From contig NZ_KB849756.1 of the NCBI RefSeq assembly GCF_000368925.1, positions 1,134,271-1,198,270 on the forward strand: a stretch of 64,000 nucleotides of DNA, given 5' to 3'. The notes beneath the pieces are model-generated. The model searched no databases. It worked only from the letters and a program-made list of their open reading frames with translations, and was not told the origin of the DNA. Positions 1 through 7,754 of the stretch are shown here, piece by piece. The position numbers were made by a program, and so were the translations under genes. Numbering within the stretch: the first letter of the stretch is position 1; each line of letters opens with the position of its first letter. Source of the DNA: Acinetobacter bereziniae LMG 1003 = CIP 70.12 (GTDB lineage: Bacteria; Pseudomonadota; Gammaproteobacteria; Pseudomonadales; Moraxellaceae).

Positions 1-1
1 T

Positions 2-229
2 GATTTACGAAAGTGGTCTGACAGTGTTTTAAAAACTGCTATTTCAGAATCAGAAGAAAACAAAACTTTAATTCAATCATGGATAACCGAAATGCTTCCA
101 AACGTTCAACTGGCATTTCAAAGTTGGGCACAAAACGCACTACCTGACAGCAATATTGATACTGCACTGAATGCTCTTTCAGAACGCAGTAAAAAGGCAG
201 GTTTGGTTTTACTTGATTCAGCAGCATAA
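2..229 (+). CDS. mphL: Phenol hydroxylase oxygenase beta subunit, C-terminal end (MphL/DmpL type), partial
   Basis: Only the last 75 codons are present; the gene begins left of the window and the reading frame is open from base 2 to a TAA at 227-229. The residues resemble the C-terminus of the P1 (DmpL/MphL) subunit of multicomponent phenol hydroxylases, which pairs with the di-iron alpha subunit. The assignment rests mainly on context, because it sits 12 bp before mphM in the canonical K-L-M-N-O-P order. The upstream mphK and any mphR regulator would lie outside the window. The family is well known; the exact subunit is inferred from synteny. Confidence 0.8.
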   Translation, partial: DLRKWSDSVLKTAISESEENKTLIQSWITEMLPNVQLAFQSWAQNALPDSNIDTALNALSERSKKAGLVLLDSAA

Positions 230-241
230 GGAATTGCCATC

Positions 242-511
242 ATGAGTTCTAAAGTTTATTTAGCCTTACAAGACAATGACACCTCACGTTACATCATTGA
301 AGCCATTGAACAGGACAATCCTGAAGCAAACATCCAATATCTCCCAGCCATGATACGTGTAGAAAGTACAAGCATTTTGGTGATTCGAGCTGAAACAGTA
401 TCAGAAAAGCTCGGACAGGATTGGGACATTCAAGAACTGCAACTCAACATGATCACATTGGGTGGCAATGTAGAGGAAGATGATGACAGTTTTACCCTGA
501 AGTGGAATTAA
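242..511 (+). CDS. mphM: Phenol hydroxylase coupling/effector protein (MphM/DmpM type)
   Basis: This 89-residue protein has the usual size of the cofactorless regulatory component of bacterial multicomponent monooxygenases (DmpM, MmoB, TomA2 family). That component binds the oxygenase and tunes substrate access and electron transfer. There are no cysteines for metal binding, as expected. It starts 12 bp after the mphL stop and ends 69 bp before mphN. A short inverted repeat (GAAGC at 543-547 and GCTTC at 553-557) lies in the gap to mphN. The call relies on size, weak sequence resemblance and conserved operon order. Confidence 0.88.
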   Translation: MSSKVYLALQDNDTSRYIIEAIEQDNPEANIQYLPAMIRVESTSILVIRAETVSEKLGQDWDIQELQLNMITLGGNVEEDDDSFTLKWN

Positions 512-580
512 ACCCGTCGCCCTACATCAAAGCAAAACATCAGAAGCAGGCAGCTTCAAGCCATTGAAAGGATAATCAAA

Positions 581-2107
581 ATGAATAGCCAAGCTAAAGT
601 CAGCAATAAAAAACTCAATGCCAAAGAGCGTTATCGAATATTGACCCGTGATCTGGACTGGGAGTTTTCCTATGCAGATCGAAAAGATGCCTTTCCTTAT
701 GAAGAATTCGAAGGCATCAAAATCACTGACTGGTCAAAATGGGAAGACCCGTTCCGTTTAACCATGGATGCCTATTGGAAATACCAAGCTGAAAAAGAAA
801 AGAAACTGTATGCCATTTTTGATGCATTTGCGCAAAACAATGGACAAATGAATGTTTCGAATGAACGTTATGTCAATGCCATCAAACTGTTTTTAACCGC
901 AGTGACTCCGTTGGAATATCAAGCTTATCAGGGTTATGCACATGTTGGACGCCAATTTGGTGGAATCGGCGCTCGGATTGCTTCACAGATGCAATCCATT
1001 GATGAATTACGTCATGTACAAACCCAGATTCACGCGATGAGTCATTACAACAAGTTCTTTGACGGTTTCCAAGATTGGGCACATATGCATGATCGTGTTT
1101 GGTATTTATCCGTTCCGAAATCATTCTTTGAAGATGCCCGTTCAGCTGGACCGTTTGAGTTTTTATTGGCGATCAGTTTTGCTTTTGAATATGTACTGAC
1201 CAATCTGTTATTCGTACCATTTATGTCAGGCGCCGCCTATAACGGTGATATGGCAACTGTCACCTTTGGCTTTAGTGCCCAATCAGATGAAGCACGCCAC
1301 ATGACACTCGGTTTAGAAATCGTAAAATTCTTACTTGAACAGCATGAAGATAATGTGCCAATCGTTCAAGAATGGATTGATAAATGGTTCTGGCGTGGCA
1401 CCCGTTTGCTCTCCATCGTCGGCATGATGATGGACTATATGTTGCCAAATAAAGTCATGTCATGGAAAGAAGCTTGGGAAACCTACTTTGAAGAAGCAGG
1501 TGGTGCATTATTCAAAGACCTTAGTCGCTATGGCATTCGTATGCCGAAATACAGTGAGGTCATCACCAAAGAAAAAGAGCATGTATCACACCAAGCATGG
1601 TGGATTTTCTATAACTTTGGTCATGCGGCTGGCTTCCATACTTGGATTCCAACAGATGAAGAAATGGATTGGTTATCTGCAAAATACCCTGACACTTTTG
1701 ACCAATACTATCGCCCACGCTGGGAACTGGCACGCAAAATGGAAGCCGAAGGTAAACGCTTCTATAGCGCAGGCTTACCACAACTTTGCCAAGTCTGCCA
1801 AATTCCAATGACATTTACAGAGATGGATGGCGACCAAACCATGTTCAGTTATCGTGAGTCAATTTACCAAGACGAACGCTACCATACCTGTTCAGATGGC
1901 TGCCATGACATTTTTGAAAGAGAGCCTGAAAAATACATCCAAGCTTGGTTGCCTGTTCATCAGATTTTACAAGGCAATTGCGGTGGTCCTGACTTAGAAA
2001 GCATTTTAAGGGACTACTACAATTTCAATGTGGGTGCAGACAATCTTGACATAGAAGGTTCCCCAGACCAAAAACGCTGGAAAAAATGGAAAGGTAACGC
2101 GGCTTAA
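581..2107 (+). CDS. mphN: Phenol hydroxylase di-iron oxygenase alpha subunit (MphN/DmpN type)
   Basis: This 508-residue protein is the catalytic subunit that hydroxylates phenol to catechol at a carboxylate-bridged di-iron centre. The two E-x-x-H iron-binding motifs are visible as DELRH near residue 142 and DEARH near residue 237, in the spacing of the ferritin-like bacterial multicomponent monooxygenase family. The C-terminal third carries paired cysteines (LCQVCQ and CSDGCHDIF), typical of the YHS-like tail of DmpN-type alpha subunits. Length matches the family. It is the third gene of the visible operon and is followed by mphO after a 95-bp gap with an imperfect hairpin. Confidence 0.96.
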   Translation: MNSQAKVSNKKLNAKERYRILTRDLDWEFSYADRKDAFPYEEFEGIKITDWSKWEDPFRLTMDAYWKYQAEKEKKLYAIFDAFAQNNGQMNVSNERYVNAIKLFLTAVTPLEYQAYQGYAHVGRQFGGIGARIASQMQSIDELRHVQTQIHAMSHYNKFFDGFQDWAHMHDRVWYLSVPKSFFEDARSAGPFEFLLAISFAFEYVLTNLLFVPFMSGAAYNGDMATVTFGFSAQSDEARHMTLGLEIVKFLLEQHEDNVPIVQEWIDKWFWRGTRLLSIVGMMMDYMLPNKVMSWKEAWETYFEEAGGALFKDLSRYGIRMPKYSEVITKEKEHVSHQAWWIFYNFGHAAGFHTWIPTDEEMDWLSAKYPDTFDQYYRPRWELARKMEAEGKRFYSAGLPQLCQVCQIPMTFTEMDGDQTMFSYRESIYQDERYHTCSDGCHDIFEREPEKYIQAWLPVHQILQGNCGGPDLESILRDYYNFNVGADNLDIEGSPDQKRWKKWKGNAA

Positions 2108-2138
2108 TCCACCACTCAAAACAACAGCAACAAGGAAC

Positions 2139-2164
2139 GGATGTCGTCGCTAACGACTGCATCC
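2139..2164 (+). promoter_or_regulatory. Imperfect hairpin between mphN and mphO
   Basis: GGATG at 2139-2143 pairs with CATCC at 2160-2164. Inside, GTCG at 2146-2149 pairs with CGAC at 2154-2157 around the loop CTAA. No T-run follows, so it is not a standard terminator. It may act as an mRNA processing or stability element in the operon; that role is inferred. Confidence 0.4.
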
Positions 2165-2202
2165 TCTCAAGGATTTATTCAAAAAATTTGAGGAATTACC
2201 CC

Positions 2203-2565
2203 ATGACCGTAAAAGCGATTGTAGAAAATTATCAATTTGAACCTTTAGATCTCCAGCAAAAATACGGCGACAATATGCTGCTATTTATTGGTTGGGACCA
2301 TCATACACTTTTTTGTTCTGCCCATACTTTTGTCGTTTCAGCTCATCAAACTTTTCAAGAGTTGCTTGATGGACAGATTCAAGTAGGTTTCGAGCAACAT
2401 CCTGACTTTGCAAATATTGATTGGTCAAAAGTTGAGTTTTACCTTAACCAGCAACGGTTAAACGTGGACTTCTCTAAATCATTAGCGGATTTGGGTTTTG
2501 ATCACAAATCACTCCTACGCTTTGTTACGCCTGAATTACAGGGTTACAACGGCACACACGTTTAA
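2203..2565 (+). CDS. mphO: Phenol hydroxylase gamma subunit (MphO/DmpO type)
   Basis: This 120-residue protein is the small third subunit of the phenol hydroxylase oxygenase (alpha-beta-gamma) and plays a structural role. The start was set at the ATG at 2203 (MTVKAIVENY), which has a GAGG ribosome-binding site at 2190-2193 and agrees with the MTVKA start of relatives; the in-frame TTG at 2188 is too close to that site. The C-terminal segment ends in RFVTPELQGYNGTHV. It lies 11 bp before mphP, so the two are probably translated together. Confidence 0.9.
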   Translation: MTVKAIVENYQFEPLDLQQKYGDNMLLFIGWDHHTLFCSAHTFVVSAHQTFQELLDGQIQVGFEQHPDFANIDWSKVEFYLNQQRLNVDFSKSLADLGFDHKSLLRFVTPELQGYNGTHV

Positions 2566-2576
2566 GGAGAATGAAG

Positions 2577-3638
2577 ATGAGCTATCAAGTTACCATCGAA
2601 CCCATCGGTACCACGATTGAAGTAGAGCAAGATCAAACTATTTTGGATGCGGCATTACGCCAAGGGGTTTGGCTACCCTTTGCCTGTGGGCATGGCACAT
2701 GCGGGACTTGCAAAGTCCAAGTCACAGACGGTTTCTACGATGTTGGTGAGGCTTCACCGTTTGCATTGATGGATATTGAACGAGAAGAAAATAAAGTTTT
2801 GGCCTGCTGTTGTAAACCTGAATCTGACATGATCATCGAGGCAGATGTGGATGAAGATGAGGATTTCTTAGGTTACTTGGTTCAAGACTACCAAGCAAAA
2901 GTGGTCGAAATAACCGACTTATCACCGACGATTAAGGGCATCCGTTTTGAAATTGATCGTGAGATGGCATTTCAAGCTGGACAATATATCAATCTCCATA
3001 TCCCCAATGTCGAAGGGACTCGTGCATTTTCAATTGCAAACTCACCCAGTGAAACCAATATCATCGAATTGCACATTCGTAAAGTCGAGGGCGGTCAGGG
3101 GACACAGTATATCCATGAACAGTTAAAGCTGGGAGATAAACTCGTACTTTCAGGTCCATATGGGCAATTCTTTGTACGTAAGTCTGACCCACAAAATGTC
3201 ATCTTTATCGCAGGCGGTTCGGGGTTGTCTAGTCCGCAATCCATGATCATGGATCTGCTTGAACAAGGTGATCAACGCATCATATATCTTTTCCAAGGCG
3301 CACGTGATCTGGCTGAATTGTATAACCGAGAAAAATTTGAACAGCTTGTTAAAGAATATTCAAATTTCAGATACATCCCAGCGCTTAATGCACCCAAATC
3401 AGCAGACGATTGGACAGGTTTTACAGGCTTTGTTCATGAAGCTGTAGCCAATTATTTCGAGCACAAATGTGGTGGACACAAAGCCTATTTATGTGGACCG
3501 CCTCCGATGATTGATGCAGCTATTTCTACACTGATGCAAAGCCGTTTGTTTGAAAAAGATATTCATACTGAACGTTTCTTGAGTGCTGCGGATGGTGCAA
3601 AGGAACAATCACGTTCAGCACTTTTCAGACACATTTAG
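2577..3638 (+). CDS. mphP: Phenol hydroxylase NADH reductase, ferredoxin-FAD type (MphP/DmpP type)
   Basis: This 353-residue reductase passes electrons from NADH through FAD and a plant-type [2Fe-2S] cluster to the MphLNO oxygenase. The N-terminal ferredoxin domain shows CGHGTCGTCK with the distal cysteine in LACCC. The FAD-binding segment includes RAFSIANSP and the NAD-binding segment includes GGSGLSSPQS. The ATG at 2577 (MSYQVTIEP) was chosen because AAGGAGA at 2564-2570 is optimally spaced from it, while an earlier in-frame ATG at 2571 abuts that site. Length and domain order match DmpP. Confidence 0.95.
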   Translation: MSYQVTIEPIGTTIEVEQDQTILDAALRQGVWLPFACGHGTCGTCKVQVTDGFYDVGEASPFALMDIEREENKVLACCCKPESDMIIEADVDEDEDFLGYLVQDYQAKVVEITDLSPTIKGIRFEIDREMAFQAGQYINLHIPNVEGTRAFSIANSPSETNIIELHIRKVEGGQGTQYIHEQLKLGDKLVLSGPYGQFFVRKSDPQNVIFIAGGSGLSSPQSMIMDLLEQGDQRIIYLFQGARDLAELYNREKFEQLVKEYSNFRYIPALNAPKSADDWTGFTGFVHEAVANYFEHKCGGHKAYLCGPPPMIDAAISTLMQSRLFEKDIHTERFLSAADGAKEQSRSALFRHI

Positions 3639-3681
3639 ACCTAACGCATGTCTTTATACAATTTTAGTCAAAGATACAGTT

Positions 3682-3709
3682 GAGTGATCTCGACAAAACA
3701 AGATCACTC
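3682..3709 (+). promoter_or_regulatory. Perfect 9-bp hairpin between mphP and catA
   Basis: GAGTGATCT at 3682-3690 pairs exactly with AGATCACTC at 3701-3709 around a 10-nt loop. No T-tract follows, so it is a weak candidate for termination and a better one for mRNA processing or 3'-end protection of the mph message. It lies 27 bp before the catA start. Confidence 0.45.
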
Positions 3710-3735
3710 CCGACAGTCATATCAATCAAAGGAAG

Positions 3736-4662
3736 ATGATGATGAACCGCCAAGAAATAGATAAATTAGTTCAACAAATGAATGTAGACACTGCAACAGG
3801 TGAAGTAAATCCACGTGTTCAGCAAATTGTGGTTCGCCTACTTGGAGACTTGTTCCAAGCTATTGAAGACTTGGATATATCTCAAACTGAACTTTGGAAA
3901 GGGTTAGAATATTTTACCGATGCTGGTCAAGCCAACGAGCTTGGTCTGTTGGCAGCAGGATTAGGCTTAGAACACTATTTAGATCTGCGTGCTGATGAGG
4001 CCGATGCAAAAGCTGGTATTACAGGCGGAACACCACGCACGATCGAAGGTCCATTATATGTTGCAGGTGTACCTGAATCTGTCGGCTTTGCACGTATGGA
4101 TGATGGTTCTGAATCGGATCATGTTGATGCGTTGATTATTGAAGGTATTGTCACAGATACGGCTGGAAATAAAATTCCCAATGCCAAAGTAGAAATTTGG
4201 CATGCCAATAGTCTAGGCAATTATTCTTTCTTTGATAAATCTCAGTCTGAGTTTAATTTGCGCCGTAGTATTTTCACAGATACCAATGGTCAATATGTCG
4301 CGCAAACCACTATGCCAGTGGGTTATGGCTGTCCACCCGAAGGTACGACACAAGCGCTACTCAATTTGCTGGGACGTCATGGAAATCGCCCATCTCATGT
4401 TCACTACTTTGTCTCTGCGCCGGGTTATCGCAAACTCACCACCCAATTCAATATTGAGGGTGACAAATACCTGTGGGATGACTTTGCCTTTGCCACACGT
4501 GAAGGCTTAATTGCCACGGCAAGTGAAGTTACAGCTGTTGAGGAGATTAAAAAATATAATTTAGATCAGCCTTTTAAGCACATTAACTTTCATTTTCAAT
4601 TGGTCAAAGACACTCAACAAGTTCCCTCAACAGAAGTTAATCGCCGTCGAGCAGCAGCTTAA
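3736..4662 (+). CDS. catA: Catechol 1,2-dioxygenase (intradiol, Fe(III))
   Basis: This 308-residue enzyme cleaves catechol between its hydroxyls to cis,cis-muconate, the first step of the ortho pathway. The sequence is very close to the Acinetobacter CatA I know (GLEYFTDAGQANELGLLAAG, GNYSFFDKSQS, GYGCPPEGTTQALL). The iron ligands expected from the ADP1 enzyme are in place: one Tyr in NYSFF, one in GYGCPP, and two His in SHVHYF. Three ATGs in a row (3736, 3739, 3742) follow an AAAGGA site at 3728-3732, so the exact start is uncertain by two codons. It sits downstream of mphP in the same direction, linking phenol hydroxylation directly to ring cleavage. catB and catC are not in this window. 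Confidence 0.96.
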   Translation: MMMNRQEIDKLVQQMNVDTATGEVNPRVQQIVVRLLGDLFQAIEDLDISQTELWKGLEYFTDAGQANELGLLAAGLGLEHYLDLRADEADAKAGITGGTPRTIEGPLYVAGVPESVGFARMDDGSESDHVDALIIEGIVTDTAGNKIPNAKVEIWHANSLGNYSFFDKSQSEFNLRRSIFTDTNGQYVAQTTMPVGYGCPPEGTTQALLNLLGRHGNRPSHVHYFVSAPGYRKLTTQFNIEGDKYLWDDFAFATREGLIATASEVTAVEEIKKYNLDQPFKHINFHFQLVKDTQQVPSTEVNRRRAAA

Positions 4663-4692
4663 CCTCAAACATCACGATTTCATCTAACACAA

Positions 4693-4720
4693 TGTACCTA
4701 TACAGAAGCTTATAGGTACA
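4693..4720 (+). promoter_or_regulatory. Perfect 10-bp hairpin between catA and the mphX-like gene
   Basis: TGTACCTATA at 4693-4702 is the exact reverse complement of TATAGGTACA at 4711-4720, with an 8-nt loop. No T-run follows. It resembles in size and placement the hairpin between mphP and catA. An mRNA-processing or stability role is inferred. Confidence 0.45.
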
Positions 4721-4758
4721 GCTCGATGTCATAAAAATATCATTGAAAAGGATTTTCT

Positions 4759-5640
4759 ATGAAACAACTCATCTTAAAACTTTCACTTACATTAATGCTC
4801 GGTTTAAGCACGCACATCGCTCATGCTACGGAAAATGGTGCAGACTCATTTGCCTTAGGTGCAGAAGGTATGATGGCAGGTGCCTTACCTCCACCAGGTG
4901 TTTACTTATTGACTTATTATCAAAATTATCATGCAGGACATTTTGATCAAGGTCCTCCCAATTTCCATTTAGACGTCAATGCTTTTATTCCTCGACTGGT
5001 TTGGATGACAGAGCAAAACTATTGGGGAGGTCAACTTGGATTCTATGCGATTCAACCGATGGTCGATTTGCGCCTTTCAGCAGCAGGTATGTCAGACCAT
5101 AACACCGCCTTGGGTGACCTAATGCTCGGTTCAATGCTTGGTTGGCACCGTGGTAATCATCACTGGATTGGCGCAATTGAAACAGTGCTTGCTACTGGAA
5201 AATATGACAAAGCAAGCATCACTCAACCTTTGGTTGCCAATATAGGAAAAAACTACAATACCGTACGACCAATTTTTGCCTATAGCTATGCACCTGAAAA
5301 TGGTTTAGACCTTTCTACGAAAATCTCTTATAGCTTTAATACAGAAAACGATGATACACATTATCGATCTGGAGATTATTTTGCAGGAGATTACAGTATA
5401 GGCTATAAGCTTTCAGATCATGTTAAAGTTGCTATTGAAGGTTATGCGTTTAAGCAAACCAAGTCAGATCGTCAACATGGTGACAATATTGGTATGCGTG
5501 GTCAGGTCTTGGCTGTTGGTCCTGCCGTACAATATCAAGATAAAAACTGGTCGATCGAAGCGAAATATTTAACCGAGACTCAAGTTGAAAATCGCCCAGA
5601 AGGTCATACCGGATTATTAAAATTTGTTTGGGCATTCTAA
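4759..5640 (+). CDS. mphX: MphX-like protein, SphA/phenol-MetA family, probably exported
   Basis: This 293-residue protein begins with a typical signal peptide (KLSLTLMLGLSTHIAHA) and continues as an aromatic- and glycine-rich chain ending in KFVWAF, which suggests an outer-membrane beta-barrel. It resembles the phenol/meta-pathway degradation (SphA) family. MphX of A. calcoaceticus PHEA-2 is also described as a 293-residue product encoded just after the phenol hydroxylase genes, in the same direction, and was reported to repress phenol-hydroxylase expression. In that strain I recall it directly following mphP, whereas here catA intervenes. How a signal-peptide protein would repress transcription is not obvious; a role in aromatic uptake that indirectly affects expression is possible. 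An AAAAGGA site lies at 4746-4752. Confidence 0.78.
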   Translation: MKQLILKLSLTLMLGLSTHIAHATENGADSFALGAEGMMAGALPPPGVYLLTYYQNYHAGHFDQGPPNFHLDVNAFIPRLVWMTEQNYWGGQLGFYAIQPMVDLRLSAAGMSDHNTALGDLMLGSMLGWHRGNHHWIGAIETVLATGKYDKASITQPLVANIGKNYNTVRPIFAYSYAPENGLDLSTKISYSFNTENDDTHYRSGDYFAGDYSIGYKLSDHVKVAIEGYAFKQTKSDRQHGDNIGMRGQVLAVGPAVQYQDKNWSIEAKYLTETQVENRPEGHTGLLKFVWAF

Positions 5641-5678
5641 TTTTAAACGGGTCTGTTTTGATCATAGGGTATTCACCA

Positions 5679-5718
5679 ATCTTGTATTTTCATGACGCTA
5701 CTGCTGAAAATACAAGAT
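5679..5718 (+). terminator. 14-bp perfect stem downstream of the phenol/catA operon
   Basis: ATCTTGTATTTTCA at 5679-5692 pairs exactly with TGAAAATACAAGAT at 5705-5718 around a 12-nt loop, 39 bp after the mphX-like stop. The following bases (CCTTTCCC) are not a strong T-tract, so termination may be inefficient, or the stem may serve as a 3'-end stabiliser. Confidence 0.5.
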
Positions 5719-5802
5719 CCTTTCCCTGACCCACTGTTCTTGCCCTTACACTCAATGAAATTCAGATTGATCTTTTCATCTTGCTTTTGATGATGTGAAA
5801 GC

Positions 5803-5818
5803 CTAAAGTAAACTTTAG
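5803..5818 (+). promoter_or_regulatory. Candidate MerR-type operator before the MerR gene
   Basis: CTAAAGT and ACTTTAG form a perfect 7-bp inverted repeat around AA, 21 bp before the regulator's ATG. The same AAAGT/ACTTT core occurs in the promoter of the Old Yellow Enzyme operon (10102-10117), and a related dyad lies in front of the DJ-1-like gene. This suggests autoregulation. The flanking -35/-10 elements here are poor matches. Confidence 0.6.
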
Positions 5819-5839
5819 TGTTAAAAAGAAATTAGTAAA

Positions 5840-6253
5840 ATGAATATCAGTCAATTATCTAAACAAAGCGGACTAAGTACGCCGACGATTCGTTATTATG
5901 AGCAAATCAAGCTACTCCCCAAAGCAAAAAGAAAATCAAATGGTTATAGAGAATATAGTGAAGATGATCTTAAACAGCTTTTTTTGATTCAACAGGCACA
6001 ACAAGTCGGTTTTTCATTGAATGAAATTAAGTCTTTCTTACCCTCTCAAGTTGGACAATGGAATCACGACATATTGATCGGAATTTTGGAAAGTAAAATC
6101 AAAGATATTGAAGAATTAGAGCAAAAGTTAAGTCTCAGCAAACTGAATCTACGCACCATGATTCACGCAATCAATAACAAACCTGATGAAATTACTTGTG
6201 CGGAAAATGCACAACGCTTGCTGAATCTTTACTATGCAAAGGAACAAATATAG
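5840..6253 (+). CDS. MerR-family transcriptional regulator
   Basis: This 137-residue protein has the MerR winged helix-turn-helix at residues 1-70 (NISQLSKQSGLSTPTIRYYE, then GYREY) and a long dimerisation helix near residues 75-110. Only one cysteine is visible, near residue 119 (EITCAENAQ), so it lacks the multi-cysteine metal sites of MerR, CadR and CueR. It could sense an organic electrophile or drug, or use the single thiol as a redox or alkylation sensor. Its likely targets are its own gene, the adjacent DJ-1-like gene and the operon starting at 10065, which carry related dyads. Family assignment is secure; the inducer is unknown. Confidence 0.9.
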   Translation: MNISQLSKQSGLSTPTIRYYEQIKLLPKAKRKSNGYREYSEDDLKQLFLIQQAQQVGFSLNEIKSFLPSQVGQWNHDILIGILESKIKDIEELEQKLSLSKLNLRTMIHAINNKPDEITCAENAQRLLNLYYAKEQI

Positions 6254-6281
6254 TTCAGTTATCTATAAATCATAAAAGTGC

Positions 6282-6312
6282 TTGACCTTAAACCTCACTT
6301 TAAGCATAGCAT
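6282..6312 (+). promoter_or_regulatory. MerR-type promoter with 19-bp spacer before the DJ-1-like gene
   Basis: TTGACC (6282-6287) and TAGCAT (6307-6312) are separated by exactly 19 bp, the over-long spacer that MerR-family activators correct by twisting DNA. The spacer contains CTTAAA and TTTAAG as a 6-bp inverted repeat. The start codon follows 30 bp downstream. The -10 matches consensus at only four positions, which suits an activator-dependent promoter. Confidence 0.6.
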
Positions 6313-6342
6313 TGAATACAGGTGGACGATTAGGAAGCTGTT

Positions 6343-7149
6343 ATGTTTAAACGTTGGAATCTTTTTTATCGGTGGATGGGCATTTTTATGGTGATATTCG
6401 CAAGTGGTCAAAGCACTGCATCTGAATCTACTCAACAAACTAACCCATTAAAATCAAAAGGAAAAATTTTGGTGGTTATGACCAATCATGCAACGTATCC
6501 CTCACGTTCCGATACGACAGGATTGTGGCTGACTGAGCTTACTCATTTTTATGATGTTGCTCAAGCGGCAGGATACGACATGGATTTTGTCAGCCCTCAA
6601 GGTGGTACTGTTCCACTGGATGAACGGAGTTTAAAATCTATCTACATGGATGCATCAGCTAAAGCACATCTAGCAGACCCAAATTTTGTACAACGGCTGA
6701 ATACCACACTGGCACCTAATGCAATTGATTCAGCACATTATCAAGCCGTTTACTATACTGGTGGGCATGGGACGATGTGGGATTTCCCCAACAATCAAGC
6801 CCTACAAAAGATCAGTGAAAAAATTTATCAACAAGGTGGGATTGTTTCAGCAGTATGTCATGGGGTCGGTGGATTATTGCCTTTAAAAAAACAAAATGGA
6901 CAACCACTGATTGCAGGAAGAACTGTGACCGGTTTTGCAAATATTGAGGAAACGCTGTCAGGAATTAAATCTCAAGTTCCCTTTTCTTTACAAAACAATT
7001 TAATACAACACGGCGCTCAATATAAACGAGGGTTTTTCCCTTTCACCTCTTATGTGATTTCTGATGACAGGATCATCACGGGACAAAATCCTCAATCCAG
7101 TAAAGAAGTTGCTGAGGCTGTGATAAAACGATTAAAAAGTCTAAAGTAA
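6343..7149 (+). CDS. DJ-1/PfpI (Hsp31-like) superfamily protein, exported
   Basis: This 268-residue protein contains a class I glutamine-amidotransferase-like fold with the nucleophile elbow AVCHGVGG (Cys near residue 171) and an upstream GGHGTMWDFP motif near residue 140, as in Hsp31/YajL-type proteins. Such proteins are associated with methylglyoxal detoxification (glyoxalase III) or chaperone activity. The N-terminus (LFYRWMGIFMVIFASGQSTAS) is a probable signal peptide or membrane anchor, unusual for this mostly cytosolic family, and suggests a periplasmic location. The promoter has a MerR-type architecture, so it is probably controlled by the regulator encoded just upstream. Catalytic activity is inferred from the family. 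Confidence 0.85.
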   Translation: MFKRWNLFYRWMGIFMVIFASGQSTASESTQQTNPLKSKGKILVVMTNHATYPSRSDTTGLWLTELTHFYDVAQAAGYDMDFVSPQGGTVPLDERSLKSIYMDASAKAHLADPNFVQRLNTTLAPNAIDSAHYQAVYYTGGHGTMWDFPNNQALQKISEKIYQQGGIVSAVCHGVGGLLPLKKQNGQPLIAGRTVTGFANIEETLSGIKSQVPFSLQNNLIQHGAQYKRGFFPFTSYVISDDRIITGQNPQSSKEVAEAVIKRLKSLK

Positions 7150-7317
7150 TGTGAGTTCGACGTAACCACATCCTTAACTAGAAGAAAAAAATAAATCTCT
7201 GCGGAATCTTACTGAGTTTTCATTCAATTTTAGGATGAGGAGCGGTGCTCCGCAAGCGCAACCATCAATAGCGTTTCATTTCTCTTGATCAATAAAATGA
7301 AAGCGATCAATAGATTG

Positions 7318-7540
7318 TTTGATGATCTAAGGCTTGCACAGCCACGCTTTATTTCTAAAGTTTAAATTGTTTTGCGTAGGCGATGGCTCACTTTTCAGAG
7401 ATGAAAAGTGACAAAAATCTTTCGTTGAGCGAGGGGTACATCCTATATACCCCCGCTCAACATGGCGACATCCATGTCGCTTCACGATAGCAAGACCATC
7501 TATAGATTCAAAAGGGCGAAATAAATGAATCATCCAAATC
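7318..7540. repeat. Probable Acinetobacter dispersed intergenic repeat with three hairpins
   Basis: This stretch between 7150 and 7754 holds no convincing gene but has dense symmetry: CACTTTTCA/TGAAAAGTG (7389-7397 and 7402-7410), TTGAGCG...GGGGT against ACCCCCGCTCAA (around 7425-7460), and GCGACAT/ATGTCGC around 7465-7480. From memory, similar text occurs repeatedly between genes in Acinetobacter genomes. A mutated relative of its right part is recognisable at 59447-59501. A 71-residue reverse-strand reading frame crosses it but has no ribosome-binding site or domain and is best regarded as a by-product of the repeat. Confidence 0.6.
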
Positions 7541-7643
7541 ACTTGTATGAATAATCAGGAGGTTTGGCTGTATCATCTTTCATCAATGATTTTTATCGAA
7601 CTCAGGTTAAATTAATTTCTTAAAAAAATTGCTCGATGTTATA

Positions 7644-7674
7644 AAAAACCAGATCACTTGATCTGGTTTTTCTT
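7644..7674. terminator. Intrinsic terminator, likely bidirectional
   Basis: AAAAACCAGATCA (7644-7656) pairs with TGATCTGGTTTTT (7659-7671) around a 2-nt loop, giving a strong stem with a T-rich tail on both strands. On the minus strand it lies about 80 bp after the reductase gene that ends at 7755, so it most likely ends the 10065-7755 operon. Confidence 0.8.
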
Positions 7675-7754
7675 TATTCATACATTTTAAGTCAATTAAG
7701 AGTGAATAAGAAGTACAACTCAATCGATATCTCACTTCTCTCAACTTTTGAACA

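Noticed and set aside
7327..7542. A 71-residue reverse-strand reading frame
   Set aside because: It lies wholly inside the hairpin-rich repeat, has no ribosome-binding site and no recognisable domain.
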